Shown: positions 24,847 to 33,656, numbered from the stretch's first letter. The stretch is 57,528 bases of DNA from an uncultured Oscillospiraceae bacterium (GCA_902492895.1 CABUNG010000014.1:1-57528); one strand, 5' to 3'. Notes: generated from the sequence alone by a model not told the origin. Numbers and translations: made by a program.

Positions 24847-25770
24847 ATGGCCAAACAAACAGCCAGGCGCCGGAACCGGTCGCTCGAGGTCAAGCAGCGG
24901 CGGATGGGGTATGTGTTCGTGGCGCCGCTGATCGTGGGTATGCTCGCGTTCGTGGCGTTTCCGGTGATCCAGTCGCTCTTCTTCAGCTTCAGCAAGCTGA
25001 ACGTGGTGGCGACAGGTTATAAACTGGATTTCCTGGGAATCGAGAATTACCGGTATATCTTCGCCGTGGACCCGGATTTCCGTACCATGGTGATCCGGTC
25101 CCTGCGGGATATGCTGATCAACGTGCCGGTTGTCATTCTGTTCAGCTTTTTCGTGGCGAGCCTGCTCAACCAGAAATTCCATGGCCGGAGCCTGGTCCGG
25201 GCGATCCTGTTTCTGCCCGTCATCATCGCGTCCGGGGTGGTGGAAAGCGTCGACAAGGCGGACGCCTTCAGCTCCATGATCTCTTCGGGATCCCAGGCGG
25301 CGGGAACCGCCGCGGTGGGGGAACAGCTCTCGGAAAAGCTGATTCTCTACCTGCAGCAGCTCAACATCAGTCCCCAGATCACCAATTTCATCATCGATAC
25401 GGTGTCGCGCGTCTACGATATTGCCATTATGTCGGCGGTACCCATCATCATTTTCCTCGCCGGGTTGCAGTCGGTGTCGCCCTCCCTGTTCGAGGCGAGC
25501 TATATCGAGGGCGCGACCAAATGGGAGGTTTTCTGGAAAATCAGCCTGCCCATGGTCAGCCCCTTGATCCTGGTGGCGGTGATCTACTGCATCATCGATT
25601 CGTTCACAAACGTTTCCAATCCCGTCATCAGCCGAATCCATTCCTCGGCCTACGATTCCCTCAATTTCGGGCTGAGTTCGGCCATGGCGTGGAGTTATAT
25701 GCTGATCATCCTGGTGGTGCTGGCCATTGTGTACAAGCTGGTATCCCGATTTATCTTCTACCATGAATGA
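24847..25770 (+). CDS. Sugar ABC transporter permease (second pair, first subunit)
   Basis: 307-residue CUT1 permease with six predicted helices, starting MGYVFVAPLIVGMLAFVAFP. The EAA loop reads EASYIEGATKWEVFWKISLP. A stretch of ~60 residues between two helices (around VDKADAFSSMISSGSQAAGT) makes one extracytoplasmic loop longer than usual. The ribosome site AAAGGGAGGG precedes ATG 24847, 18 bases after the DUF5696 stop, so it continues the module A operon. It differs from the module A permeases, so it may serve another binding protein, possibly the one at 10549. Confidence 0.9.
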   Translation: MAKQTARRRNRSLEVKQRRMGYVFVAPLIVGMLAFVAFPVIQSLFFSFSKLNVVATGYKLDFLGIENYRYIFAVDPDFRTMVIRSLRDMLINVPVVILFSFFVASLLNQKFHGRSLVRAILFLPVIIASGVVESVDKADAFSSMISSGSQAAGTAAVGEQLSEKLILYLQQLNISPQITNFIIDTVSRVYDIAIMSAVPIIIFLAGLQSVSPSLFEASYIEGATKWEVFWKISLPMVSPLILVAVIYCIIDSFTNVSNPVISRIHSSAYDSLNFGLSSAMAWSYMLIILVVLAIVYKLVSRFIFYHE

Positions 25771-25786
25771 GAAAGGAGTGCGGCCT

Positions 25787-26710
25787 ATGGACGCGACGGC
25801 CAGAAAAAGGCGGCTGTCCGCTGATAAGAAGCAGGCTGCCGTCAGGCGGACGGGACTGGCGGCCTGGAGCCTCATTCGGGGTATTCTGCTCGCGGGTATC
25901 TGCTTTGTCGTCCTGTTTCCTCTGTTTTCCAAAGTGACCCGCTCCTTTATGGCGGTGGAGGATCTCTATAACCTGACCGTTCGGTATATTCCGGCCCACT
26001 TCACCATGCAGAATTATCAGCTGATGTGGGCGTGGATGGATATGCCGAAAACCCTCTTCACCACCCTGGGCATCTCCCTGCTGGTGGCCTTCTGCCAGAC
26101 GGCAGCGGCCACCTGGGTGGGGTATGGCTTTGCCCGGTTCAAGTTCCGGGGGCGCAACGCGCTGTTTATCGGGCTGATCGTCTGCATGGTGATTCCCCCC
26201 GATCTGATGTTGATGCCGCTCTACCTGATTTTTCAGGGTCTGCACATGATCGATACGCCTCTGCCGTTCGTGCTTATGGGGCTGACCTGCACGGGACTGA
26301 AAAACGGCCTGTACGTCTTCCTGCTGCGGCAGTACTTTCTCGGGATGCCCAAGGAGCTCGAGGAAGCGGCCTATGTGGACGGGGCCGGACCGATGAAGAC
26401 CTTTGTCACCATCATGCTCCCCGGCGCGGTGCCGATGATGGTGACGGTGTTCTTGTTCTCCTGCGTGTGGCAGTGGCTGGACAGTCTGTATTCTTCCGTG
26501 TTCTTCCAGGAAATCAAAACCATGACCTCGGCGCTGACCGGGCTAGGTCACGTCAACGATATGACGGGCATGGGGGTTTCCGATCCGATGGCGATTACCC
26601 TGATCAAGTACGCGGGCATTGTGTTGCTCATTCTGCCGATGGTCATTCTGTATCTGTTCTGCCAGCGGTATTTTGTGGAAAGCATCGAGCGGAGCGGCCT
26701 GGTCGGCTAA
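25787..26710 (+). CDS. Sugar ABC transporter permease (second pair, second subunit)
   Basis: 307-residue permease of the UgpE/AraQ type. A basic cytoplasmic N-terminus (~1-28) is followed by six helices, and the EAA loop reads EEAAYVDGAGPMKTFVTIML. The start at 25787 has GAAAGGAG upstream and lies 16 bases after the previous stop. It pairs with the permease at 24847 and is followed 23 bases later by the intracellular GH32 gene. That order (permeases, then hydrolase) suggests import of a fructose-containing oligosaccharide followed by cytoplasmic cleavage. Confidence 0.9.
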   Translation: MDATARKRRLSADKKQAAVRRTGLAAWSLIRGILLAGICFVVLFPLFSKVTRSFMAVEDLYNLTVRYIPAHFTMQNYQLMWAWMDMPKTLFTTLGISLLVAFCQTAAATWVGYGFARFKFRGRNALFIGLIVCMVIPPDLMLMPLYLIFQGLHMIDTPLPFVLMGLTCTGLKNGLYVFLLRQYFLGMPKELEEAAYVDGAGPMKTFVTIMLPGAVPMMVTVFLFSCVWQWLDSLYSSVFFQEIKTMTSALTGLGHVNDMTGMGVSDPMAITLIKYAGIVLLILPMVILYLFCQRYFVESIERSGLVG

Positions 26711-26733
26711 CAACAGGAAAAGAGGCAAAATCG

Positions 26734-28317
26734 ATGGCTCAAAAAGAAATGCGAATCGATAAACCGTATCTGAATCTGCCGGTCCGGCCGGGGGCCCCCT
26801 TTGTATGGGTGAACTGGGAACGGCCGGACGGCTCCCTGCTCTATGAATTTTACGTAGAGCTGGATTTTGAAGATCCGGACTATTACGTGCCCTGTCATGT
26901 AGAACGCTGGATGGGGGAGACCCTCCGGCTGCGGATCGACGAGCTCTCGGACGAACGGCTCGAAACGCTCGTGTGTGAGGCGAATCCACGCACCTGGACG
27001 AAACGGCCGGACGACGGCCGGCCGCGGGTGCATTTCACGCCCCTGCGCGGCATCATGGGGGATCCGAACGGCCTGTACGCTCTGGACGGCGTCTATCACG
27101 CCTTCTATCAGCAAAACCCGTACGGGACCCAGTGCGGGGACTGGGGGGAGTACTGCAATTTCGGCTGGTCGCCCGCGGTGAGCACCGATCTCTGCCATTG
27201 GCAGGGCGGCCCTCCTTTTATGATTCCCGACGAAAACGGACCCGCCTTTTCCGGAACGGCTTTCGTGGATGTGGAAAACGCCTCCGGACTCGGTGACGGC
27301 ACAACGCCGCCGGTGCTTCTCTATTACACCGCGGCGGGAGGTCAGTCCCGCCGCACAAAAGACGGCGCGGCCACCCAGCGCCTGATGGTGTCCACCGACG
27401 GCGGCGCGCATTTCCATCCCTATGCGCATAACCCGATTCTGCCCAATTTCTGCCGCGGCAACCGGGATCCCAAGGTGTTCCGGCATCAGGAGAGCGGGCG
27501 GTATATTCTGGTCATCTATTCCGGGGAAGAGTACCTCTATTATGTGTGCGCTTCGGCGGATCTGCTCCATTGGGAACGGCTCCCGGATTTCCAGTGGTCG
27601 GATTGGGAGTGCCCCGATATCCTGGACGTTCCCGTGGAAGGGGAAGATCGGACACAGCGGGTGTTTTGGTCGGCCAGAGGGTACTGGGCCCCAGTGGATT
27701 TCGACGGGGAGCGTTTTACCCAGCTTGCCCCCGCCCGTCCTTTCGATGAGGGACACCTGATTCAGTGCGGGCAGAGCTTTGCCAACGTAAAGGGCCGGTG
27801 CGTCCAGCTGCATCGCTTTAGTGTCGGATTGCCGGGAGCCCCCTGGTATGGGGCCTATACCCTGCCGTATGAGCTGACGCTGGCAGTGGGGGCGGATGGT
27901 TCCTACGCCTTGAAGGCGGCCTTCGCCGCGGAAGTGAGCGGCCTTGAAGCAGAGCCGGAGACGCAGCGGGACATCGAACTGCAAAACGGCGCGATCACCG
28001 TGCCGTCGGCCTCGCCCTGCCGGATCCGGATCGAAACCGAACTGGAAGAGGGAGGCGCTCTGCGCCTGCGGTTCGGCGGTTTCGAAACGGTGCTGACCCG
28101 TGGTGAGCTCGCCTGCGGGGAGCATCAGGTGACGGTGGAAACGGACGGCCGTTACCGGCTGGATATCGTGTGGGACGGTCCTGTTGCCGAAATCATCGAA
28201 GAGGTTTCCGGCCGTCTGCTTCCGGCGGTATCCGGTGAAACGGGAGGAGATACGCTGGAGCTGTCGGGAAACGGTGCCCGCATCGTCACATTCAGCCGGG
28301 CGGCGCTGTCCCTGTAG
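26734..28317 (+). CDS. GH32 beta-fructosidase (levanase/invertase-like), intracellular
   Basis: 527-residue cytoplasmic enzyme (no signal peptide). The five-blade propeller begins near residue 100 and shows all three GH32 acidic sites: the nucleophile in MGDPNGL (canonically MNDPNG), the transition-state Asp in NRDPKVF, and the acid/base Glu in WECPDIL. A C-terminal beta-sandwich (~370-527) is present. The first ~95 residues form an additional small domain seen in some clostridial GH32s. It hydrolyses terminal or internal fructofuranosyl bonds; sucrose, inulin- or levan-type oligosaccharides are possible. It is the last gene of the long operon, followed by a bidirectional terminator. Confidence 0.9.
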   Translation: MAQKEMRIDKPYLNLPVRPGAPFVWVNWERPDGSLLYEFYVELDFEDPDYYVPCHVERWMGETLRLRIDELSDERLETLVCEANPRTWTKRPDDGRPRVHFTPLRGIMGDPNGLYALDGVYHAFYQQNPYGTQCGDWGEYCNFGWSPAVSTDLCHWQGGPPFMIPDENGPAFSGTAFVDVENASGLGDGTTPPVLLYYTAAGGQSRRTKDGAATQRLMVSTDGGAHFHPYAHNPILPNFCRGNRDPKVFRHQESGRYILVIYSGEEYLYYVCASADLLHWERLPDFQWSDWECPDILDVPVEGEDRTQRVFWSARGYWAPVDFDGERFTQLAPARPFDEGHLIQCGQSFANVKGRCVQLHRFSVGLPGAPWYGAYTLPYELTLAVGADGSYALKAAFAAEVSGLEAEPETQRDIELQNGAITVPSASPCRIRIETELEEGGALRLRFGGFETVLTRGELACGEHQVTVETDGRYRLDIVWDGPVAEIIEEVSGRLLPAVSGETGGDTLELSGNGARIVTFSRAALSL

Positions 28318-28334
28318 GATATCGAATCAATCCG

Positions 28335-28372
28335 AAAAAGAGAGGGAAATCATTCGATTTCCCTCTCTTTTT
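28335..28372. terminator. Bidirectional intrinsic terminator between convergent operons
   Basis: A perfect 17-bp inverted repeat (AAAAAGAGAGGGAAATC / GATTTCCCTCTCTTTTT) has a 4-base loop. It gives a T-tract on each strand and ends both the GH32 operon and the vWA/sigma operon. Confidence 0.95.
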
Positions 28373-28397
28373 GTGCGTTTTCCGTCAGAAACGGCGG

Positions 28398-29903
28398 CTA
28401 TTTCGCTATATTCTGATACTTTCGGAGCAGATTCAGATACTCCTGGCGGTATCCGCCCGGATCGTGTCCGATATGATCGGAGGCCAGCGCGAAGACGCTT
28501 GCGGGCGTGGCGCTGCCGCTGTATTCCGATCCGCGCAGCAGGTGCCCGAATGCCGCAACCGAGCAGGCGAAGCCGAAATCGGTGCTGGACGGGGTATCCG
28601 GCCCGGAATCGATCCCGCTTTTGGTAAAGAGGCGGCTTTCGGTTTCGCCCGGGTTCTTGTACCGGATATGCACCTCAAACGGATTTTCGGCTTTGGCCGG
28701 GTCGTGGAGCTCGATTTCGAACAGCGCCACCACGTCGGTGCCCGCGCCGATCTCCCCGGCATCTTTCCGATCGTCTTCAAAGTCCTCGTTTTTCATCATC
28801 CGGTTTTCATACCCAATCAGGCGGTAGGTTTTGACAACATCGGGATTGAATACGACCTGCGCCTTCACGTCGTCGGCCACGGTGAACAGGTTGCCGCCGA
28901 GCTCTTCCACCAGAACTTTTTTGGCGGTCTGAACGGTGTCGATGTATGCGTAATTGCCGTTGCCGTTTTTCGAGAGAGTTTCCATGATATCATCCCGGAT
29001 GTTGCCGGTCCCGAAGCCCAGAATGCTCAGATAGACGCCGCTGTCCCGCTTTTCCCCGATCAGGGCGGCCAGATCGTCGGTGTTCGACATGCCGACGTTG
29101 AAATCACCGTCGGTCGCCAGGATCACACGGTTGTTGCCGCCTTCCCGGCGGTTCTTTTCCGCAAGGGCATAGGCAGTCTCGATGCCCTTGGCCCCAGCCG
29201 TGGAACCCGAAGCTTCGAGGCTGTAAATCGCGTCCAATATCGCCGTTTTGTTGCTGCCGCTGGCGCTGTCCAGCACGATTTCAGAGCTGCCGGCATAGGT
29301 GACGATGGAAACCCGGTCGTTTTCGGTAAGGGTTTCCACCAGAAGGCTGAACGCGGTTTTCAGCAGGGGCAGCTTGTCGTACGAGTTCATTGACCCCGAC
29401 GTATCGATCAAAAAGGTGAGGTTGCAGGGGGGAAGCTGGCTTTTGTCGATCTCCGGCGTTTTGACCCGGATGAAGGCCATTTGCTTCTCCTTGTGCAGCG
29501 GGGACGGCCCGATCTCGGTGTATACGGCAAAGGGCACACCGTCCGCGGCCGTCAGAGGTTCTTCATAACGAAAATAATTCAGCAGTTCCTCGGTACGTAC
29601 GGCATCCTTGGGCGGCAGCTGGCCGTTGTTCAGATACCGGGAGACGTTGCTGTAGGCGGCGGTGTCCACCTTCAGGGAAAACGTGACGGCCGCAGCCTCC
29701 GCGGCTGCGGTGACAGGATTTTCCGTAATGCCCAGATAGGTCTCGTTGTCTGGGCTTTCTAAGGGAGAGTCGTAGATGTTGGCACCCGGGTTCGGTCTGA
29801 GGCCCGAGTCAAAACTGCCCCCTTTGCTGCAGCCCGCCAGCAGCAGGGCGCCTGCAAGCAGGGCGGCCGGGACGGCCCGGCCTATGCGGATCCGTTTGTT
29901 CAT
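28398..29903 (-). CDS. von Willebrand factor A lipoprotein, YfbK-like
   Basis: 501-residue lipoprotein; the signal peptide ends in LLLAGC. The mature part has the YfbK-type N-terminal region (FSLKVDTAAYSNVSRYLNNG) and a vWA domain with an intact metal-ion-dependent adhesion site (FLIDTSGSMNSYDK; ILATDGDFNVGMS). It ends in the beta-rich DUF3520-like tail (HIRYKNPGETESRLF). It is exposed at the outer membrane face and probably binds protein partners or substrates in a metal-dependent way. I use ATG 29903, preceded by GAGGAGG; the ATG at 29927 would put eight residues before the signal peptide. It follows the sigma/anti-sigma pair, so it may belong to that signalling unit. Confidence 0.87.
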   Translation of the reverse strand: MNKRIRIGRAVPAALLAGALLLAGCSKGGSFDSGLRPNPGANIYDSPLESPDNETYLGITENPVTAAAEAAAVTFSLKVDTAAYSNVSRYLNNGQLPPKDAVRTEELLNYFRYEEPLTAADGVPFAVYTEIGPSPLHKEKQMAFIRVKTPEIDKSQLPPCNLTFLIDTSGSMNSYDKLPLLKTAFSLLVETLTENDRVSIVTYAGSSEIVLDSASGSNKTAILDAIYSLEASGSTAGAKGIETAYALAEKNRREGGNNRVILATDGDFNVGMSNTDDLAALIGEKRDSGVYLSILGFGTGNIRDDIMETLSKNGNGNYAYIDTVQTAKKVLVEELGGNLFTVADDVKAQVVFNPDVVKTYRLIGYENRMMKNEDFEDDRKDAGEIGAGTDVVALFEIELHDPAKAENPFEVHIRYKNPGETESRLFTKSGIDSGPDTPSSTDFGFACSVAAFGHLLRGSEYSGSATPASVFALASDHIGHDPGGYRQEYLNLLRKYQNIAK

Positions 29904-29970
29904 CTGTCTTGCCTCCTCAAGCGTCATATGGGGTCTTTCATAAAGGAAAACCCGGGAGAAAGGAAAAACA

Positions 29971-30564
29971 TTACAGGCCCTTTAAAATTTGTTCCCCAAC
30001 AGCCGTCAGCGTGCCGAGTTCATAGCGGCAGGTCAGGGTGTACAGGGTGCCGTCCTTCTGCAGCAGCAAAAGCTGATAGTCGGGGGTTTGCCGGGTATAG
30101 ACAGTTTGGCCGCCGAGGCTCTGTGCCGTCAGATTGGTACCGGAGGGGAGGCTCTCCGTCTCTTCCATCGTCAGGACGACGTCGTCCGCATGGGTGTCTT
30201 TGAGATACACAATCCGTTTCCCCTGGTCCTGCTGCACGTCGGAGACCGTCAGATTCACAGGCAGGGAAAAGGGGAACCCCTCTTTGGAGAGAGAATCCGC
30301 CGGCGCCGGGACAGCGGAATGAAACAGGGCGGGCAGGGCGATGACCGCGAGCAGGCAGGCGGCTGCGCAGGAGACGGCCGCCGCCGCGCAGCGAAGGATC
30401 CTTCCGCGGGTGTGCCGGCGGACCTTCCGGTCCATCTGCGGGGTATACGCCGCTGCAGGCTGCTGCCGGAGTTCCTGCCGCAGGGCGTCGCCTTCGATTT
30501 CTACGTACCGCCGGGCCAATTCTTTGAACATCCGGTCGGTTTCAGGCGTCGGTTTCAACGGCAT
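29971..30564 (-). CDS. Putative anti-sigma factor, single-pass membrane protein
   Basis: 197 residues: a cytoplasmic N-terminal region (~1-52) containing TDRMFKELARRYVEIEGDAL, one transmembrane helix (~55-78) and an extracytoplasmic domain (~80-197) with LPVNLTVSDVQQDQGKRIVY and following strands. The start overlaps the upstream ECF sigma gene by 23 bases, the usual arrangement of a sigma factor and its membrane anti-sigma factor. The external domain may sense envelope stress or a ligand. I see no zinc-binding HXXXCXXC motif, so it is not a classical ZAS type; the call rests on topology and position. Confidence 0.68.
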   Translation of the reverse strand: MPLKPTPETDRMFKELARRYVEIEGDALRQELRQQPAAAYTPQMDRKVRRHTRGRILRCAAAAVSCAAACLLAVIALPALFHSAVPAPADSLSKEGFPFSLPVNLTVSDVQQDQGKRIVYLKDTHADDVVLTMEETESLPSGTNLTAQSLGGQTVYTRQTPDYQLLLLQKDGTLYTLTCRYELGTLTAVGEQILKGL

Positions 30565-31093
30565 ATCCCTCCTTGATCAGTATGGCCGCGAGCCGCTTTC
30601 TGGCCCGGTGAAGCCGGACGGTGACGTTGTTCTCGGTGATGCCGAGCAGCTGCCCGATTTTCTTATGGGGCAGGTCGTAGGCGTATTTGAGCAGAAAGAC
30701 GCTCCGTAGCTCTTCGGGCAGGCTTTCGACAATCTGCGCGATTTGTTCGGACGATATGGCCGACAGCACGGTTTGCTCGAGATCGAAGGAGCCCTCCGGC
30801 TCCTCCTCGTCCTCCAGGAGGACGGGCTGACGGCGTTCCCGGCCATATACCGTCAGGGCCGTATTGCGCACGATGGTCATGACAAAGGCCAAACTCCGGC
30901 TGGAGGCCGGATCGTCCAGCTTGTGCCGGTTTTTGTAAATCCGTATGAAAGCCTCACTCACCGCGTCCTCCGCGAGCATGCGGTCGTGCAGAATCCCGTA
31001 GGCCTTCTGCAGCATCAGGCCCTTGTAATGCGCGTAGAGGTAGGTGAATACGTCCTCATCCTCTTCCGACGCCAGGATCACGAGCAGAAACAT
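30542..31093 (-). CDS. ECF-type RNA polymerase sigma factor
   Basis: 183-residue sigma-70 family protein of the extracytoplasmic-function group, with only regions 2 and 4. Region 2 contains AEDAVSEAFIRIYKNRHKLD and ends near IVRNTALTVYGRERR. Region 4 contains LPEELRSVFLLKYAYDLPHK and the helix-turn-helix ITENNVTVRLHRARKRL. GGGAGGG precedes the ATG at 31093. The downstream gene overlaps and encodes a membrane protein with anti-sigma topology, so release of this factor is probably controlled at the membrane. A TTGAAA/TAATAT promoter candidate lies upstream. Confidence 0.92.
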   Translation of the reverse strand: MFLLVILASEEDEDVFTYLYAHYKGLMLQKAYGILHDRMLAEDAVSEAFIRIYKNRHKLDDPASSRSLAFVMTIVRNTALTVYGRERRQPVLLEDEEEPEGSFDLEQTVLSAISSEQIAQIVESLPEELRSVFLLKYAYDLPHKKIGQLLGITENNVTVRLHRARKRLAAILIKEGYAVETDA

Positions 31094-31151
31094 GGCCGTC
31101 CCTCCCTATGCCGAAATCCCCTCTATATGGATAACCTGTCTGATCATCCGT

Positions 31152-31179
31152 ATATTACAAATTTTACATGAACTTTCAA
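31152..31179 (-). promoter_or_regulatory. Candidate promoter of the sigma / anti-sigma / vWA operon
   Basis: On the minus strand TTGAAA (31174-31179) and TAATAT (31152-31157) lie 16 bases apart, ~60 bases before the sigma start codon. It could be read by the housekeeping sigma factor or the ECF factor itself. Confidence 0.4.
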
Positions 31180-31198
31180 AGAAAACAACCTGTATAAT

Positions 31199-31230
31199 AA
31201 AAAAATAGCCGCAAGACATCGCTTGCGGCT
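31199..31230 (-). terminator. Intrinsic terminator of the GH43/DUF2264 operon
   Basis: A perfect 9-bp stem (AGCCGCAAG / CTTGCGGCT) is followed on the minus strand by a T-rich run (ATTTTTTT). Confidence 0.9.
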
Positions 31231-31237
31231 CCCCCTA

Positions 31238-32167
31238 TCAGGTTCCGTCCTCCATGATTTGTTCTGTTCCGATCCGCACAGGCGTGCCGAATACCGGGGT
31301 GACGCCGTCCCAGCCGAATCGCTGCGCCCTGACACTCCGGCCCCGCCAGCCGCTCCCCGACACCTCGTTCGCATGGTAGACGATCCAGTCCTCCGAACCG
31401 TCGGGAGAGGTGGTGAAGGAGCAGTGACCGGGACCATAGGCGGTTTCCGTCTTGGTGAAAAGGGGTTTCTGCGCTTTGGTCCAGGCAGCCGGGTCCAGCG
31501 GATCCGACCCGGTCAGGGTGAGCAGGCCGAGGCAGTAGTCGTCCGTCCAGCTGCCGCTGGCGGAATAGACGATGTGGAGGGTGCCGTCCTTCTGAAGCGC
31601 CTCGGGTCCCTCGTTGACCGTGGGACGGCCATGCCGCTCCCATTCGTATTCGGGGACCGAGATGCAGGCTCGTTTGCCGCAGATGGTGAACGGATCGGAC
31701 ATGGGGGCGATATAGAGCTGCTGGGAAACGTCGACGTCTCCCTCCCAGCCAGACCAGACGAAATAGAGCCGTCCCATATGGGAGAAAACGGTGCCGTCGA
31801 TCGCCCAGTGATCGTCGGGAGACGAAATCTTGCCGACCATCCGGAAAGGCTCCTGGGGACCGTCCGCGGTGAGGGCATACAGTCGATGATGGGCGTTCTG
31901 GCCGTCGTCCGCCGCGACATAGATCACCCAGGTGCCGTCGATGCAGTGGAGTTCGGGAGCCCAGTAGCTCTTGGAGTAGAGAGTCCCCTCCGGAGCGGTG
32001 TAGACGCACACCGGCTCCGCGCTGCCAATGTCGCACAAGCGATCGGCCTTGGATACACAGAGCTGGTTGCCATGCCTCGAATGGCAGTAGTAGTAGACGC
32101 CCTCGTGATAGAGGACCCAGGGATCGGCATGGGGGGCGGGAGCGATGGGGTTGACAAACGTCGACAT
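31238..32167 (-). CDS. GH43 family glycoside hydrolase, intracellular
   Basis: 309-residue single-domain five-bladed propeller enzyme without a signal peptide. The three GH43 acidic residues appear in the expected order: the base Asp in APHADPWVLY (~15), the pKa-tuning Asp in WAIDGTVF (~123), and the acid Glu in VNEGPEAL (~190). The SYWAPELHCIDGTWVIYVAA strand pair is also typical. Characterised relatives release L-arabinofuranose or xylose from oligosaccharides; the subfamily and substrate cannot be fixed here. The start ATG 32167 has AAAGGA nine bases upstream; the TTG at 32173 is less likely. It is co-directional with DUF2264, 17 bases downstream of it. Confidence 0.88.
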   Translation of the reverse strand: MSTFVNPIAPAPHADPWVLYHEGVYYYCHSRHGNQLCVSKADRLCDIGSAEPVCVYTAPEGTLYSKSYWAPELHCIDGTWVIYVAADDGQNAHHRLYALTADGPQEPFRMVGKISSPDDHWAIDGTVFSHMGRLYFVWSGWEGDVDVSQQLYIAPMSDPFTICGKRACISVPEYEWERHGRPTVNEGPEALQKDGTLHIVYSASGSWTDDYCLGLLTLTGSDPLDPAAWTKAQKPLFTKTETAYGPGHCSFTTSPDGSEDWIVYHANEVSGSGWRGRSVRAQRFGWDGVTPVFGTPVRIGTEQIMEDGT

Positions 32168-32184
32168 AGGCAATCATCCTTTCG

Positions 32185-33318
32185 TTATATGGCGTGATCG
32201 GGCGGAAAGTCCCGCCCGGACCAGACGGCTTTGGAGGTCCAGTCGGTATCGGGCGAGTCCCAGAAGGGATCGTCCGGGGCGAGGCCGAGGGGCAGGAAGA
32301 CCGTGGTGCAGAGATACAGGCTGCCGGTCGAAATATAGCCCTCCCCGGCGCCCGGCTGGTGGCCGCAGACCCCCACCGTCAGAAAGCCCTGCGCGTCGAA
32401 CATATCCGGAGAGCTCTGGACCTTTCGGATTACGGCATCCAGGGCACAGCGAACCGCCGCGGGCGAGAGCCCCTCGGGCAGACGGTGCTCGAGCGCCATC
32501 TGGGCGAGGTGCTGAAAGGCGCCGTAGCGGTAGGCGATGGACCGGCCGACGATGGGATAGGTCCCGTCGGGCGCGATCAGGCGCTCTTCGATGGCCGCGT
32601 AGCGGGATGCCCGTCGGAGGATCCGGTCCCGCATATTCTGCCAATCCTGGAAACGGCCGCCGACGGCATCCAAGATGTCCACCAGCATGGGCTGGATGAC
32701 GAAGCTGTTGTAATAGTCGAAGTGGAAGGATGCACCGTCGCCGTACAGGCCGTCGCCTTTATACCACTGGTCATGCTGGCGAAGAGCGTAATCGATCCGC
32801 ATGGAGTCCCAGTCCTCTACTCCGGCCACACAGAAAAACGCCTCAATCATGGCGCTGAACAGCAGCCAATTGCTGGCAAAGGGCTTTTGATCCCGAGTCC
32901 GGCGCAGTTCGCTGATCAGCCGTTCCTTGGTCGTCCCGGACAGCTCCTCCCACAGCGAGCGGGGGGCGCGGAGCAGCGCGTGAGCGAGAAAAGCGGCATC
33001 CACCAGACGCTGCCCCCCGGAGGCAAAGTTCAGATAATCGGGGGAGGCCGGATCCACGCCGTTCGCGATAGCCTGCCGCGCGAGAATACGGAAACGCGTC
33101 TGCGTCTCTCGTTCTTCTCCCTCGAGCCCCTCCAGTTCCAGCCAGGGAGACAGGCCGCATAGGGTGCGGCCGAGCGCCTCGAGATAGGTGCAGGTTTTCC
33201 GGTTTTCGATGTCGGTGATGCTCTCGACCGGCATATCCTCCCGCAGCCGGCCGCGCGCGAGCGCGTCCAGTACCGGATATGCGATTTTCGTCAGGGAATC
33301 CACCCAATAGGAGCGCAT
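32185..33318 (-). CDS. DUF2264 family protein (alpha/alpha-barrel, carbohydrate-related)
   Basis: 377-residue cytoplasmic protein. DUF2264 blocks seen: EALGRTLCGLSPWLELEG (~48-65), FASNWLLFSAMIEAFF (~150), WYKGDGLYGDGASFHFDYYN (~192) and GRSIAYRYGAFQHLAQMAL (~268). The helical pattern suggests an (alpha/alpha)6-type toroid, like unsaturated glucuronyl hydrolases. The family occurs in pectin- and glycan-utilisation loci, but its activity is not settled to my knowledge. The ATG at 33318 has AAAGGA nine bases upstream. It is the first gene of a two-gene operon with GH43, transcribed divergently from the M24-like gene. Confidence 0.82.
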   Translation of the reverse strand: MRSYWVDSLTKIAYPVLDALARGRLREDMPVESITDIENRKTCTYLEALGRTLCGLSPWLELEGLEGEERETQTRFRILARQAIANGVDPASPDYLNFASGGQRLVDAAFLAHALLRAPRSLWEELSGTTKERLISELRRTRDQKPFASNWLLFSAMIEAFFCVAGVEDWDSMRIDYALRQHDQWYKGDGLYGDGASFHFDYYNSFVIQPMLVDILDAVGGRFQDWQNMRDRILRRASRYAAIEERLIAPDGTYPIVGRSIAYRYGAFQHLAQMALEHRLPEGLSPAAVRCALDAVIRKVQSSPDMFDAQGFLTVGVCGHQPGAGEGYISTGSLYLCTTVFLPLGLAPDDPFWDSPDTDWTSKAVWSGRDFPPDHAI

Positions 33319-33489
33319 AGGATCAAATCCTTTCCGATGGTGTTAAGGGCATGCCGGATACCGCAGACATCCGGGACGCTGTGCCGGTTTCGACTCCGCC
33401 CAGGGGAAAATCGTCGATTTGGTTATTTTCACCAGAATGTACCCACGGCATGCGGCTCCCTCCAAAATTCATTTGATAAACTTTCCTTT

Positions 33490-33519
33490 ATAATAGGCTA
33501 TCCGGCATGGGTTTGTCCA
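33490..33519 (-). promoter_or_regulatory. Candidate promoter of the DUF2264-GH43 operon
   Basis: On the minus strand TGGACA (33514-33519), an 18-base spacer and TATTAT (33490-33495). It would give a leader of ~165 bases before the DUF2264 start. The region between 33319 and 33490 shows nothing else I can name. Confidence 0.45.
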
Positions 33520-33593
33520 GAAAAATGGAGTATATGTGAAGATTCTTATATTTATGATTCTTGTGGAAAAAGACAAAAAAAGAAGTTTTCCTC

Positions 33594-33622
33594 TTGACAT
33601 TTCCTTTGATATTGTATATACT
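33594..33622 (+). promoter_or_regulatory. Strong sigma-A promoter of the 33788-onward operon
   Basis: TTGACA (33594-33599) and TATACT (33617-33622) lie exactly 17 bases apart. Predicted transcription starts near 33629. The palindrome that follows immediately implies repressor control. Confidence 0.75.
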
Positions 33623-33634
33623 CAAATTGAAATT

Positions 33635-33656
33635 AACGATAACGTTATCGATAACG
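33635..33656. promoter_or_regulatory. Overlapping GATAACG palindromes, LacI-family operator candidate
   Basis: CGATAACGTTATCG (33637-33650) and CGTTATCGATAACG (33643-33656) are two perfect, overlapping 14-base palindromes. They lie 7-27 bases after the predicted transcription start, so a bound repressor would block initiation or early elongation. The central CG symmetry is typical of LacI/GalR-family operators. No LacI-type gene is in the window, so the regulator must be elsewhere. The site could also affect the divergent DUF2264 promoter ~120 bases away. Confidence 0.6.
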
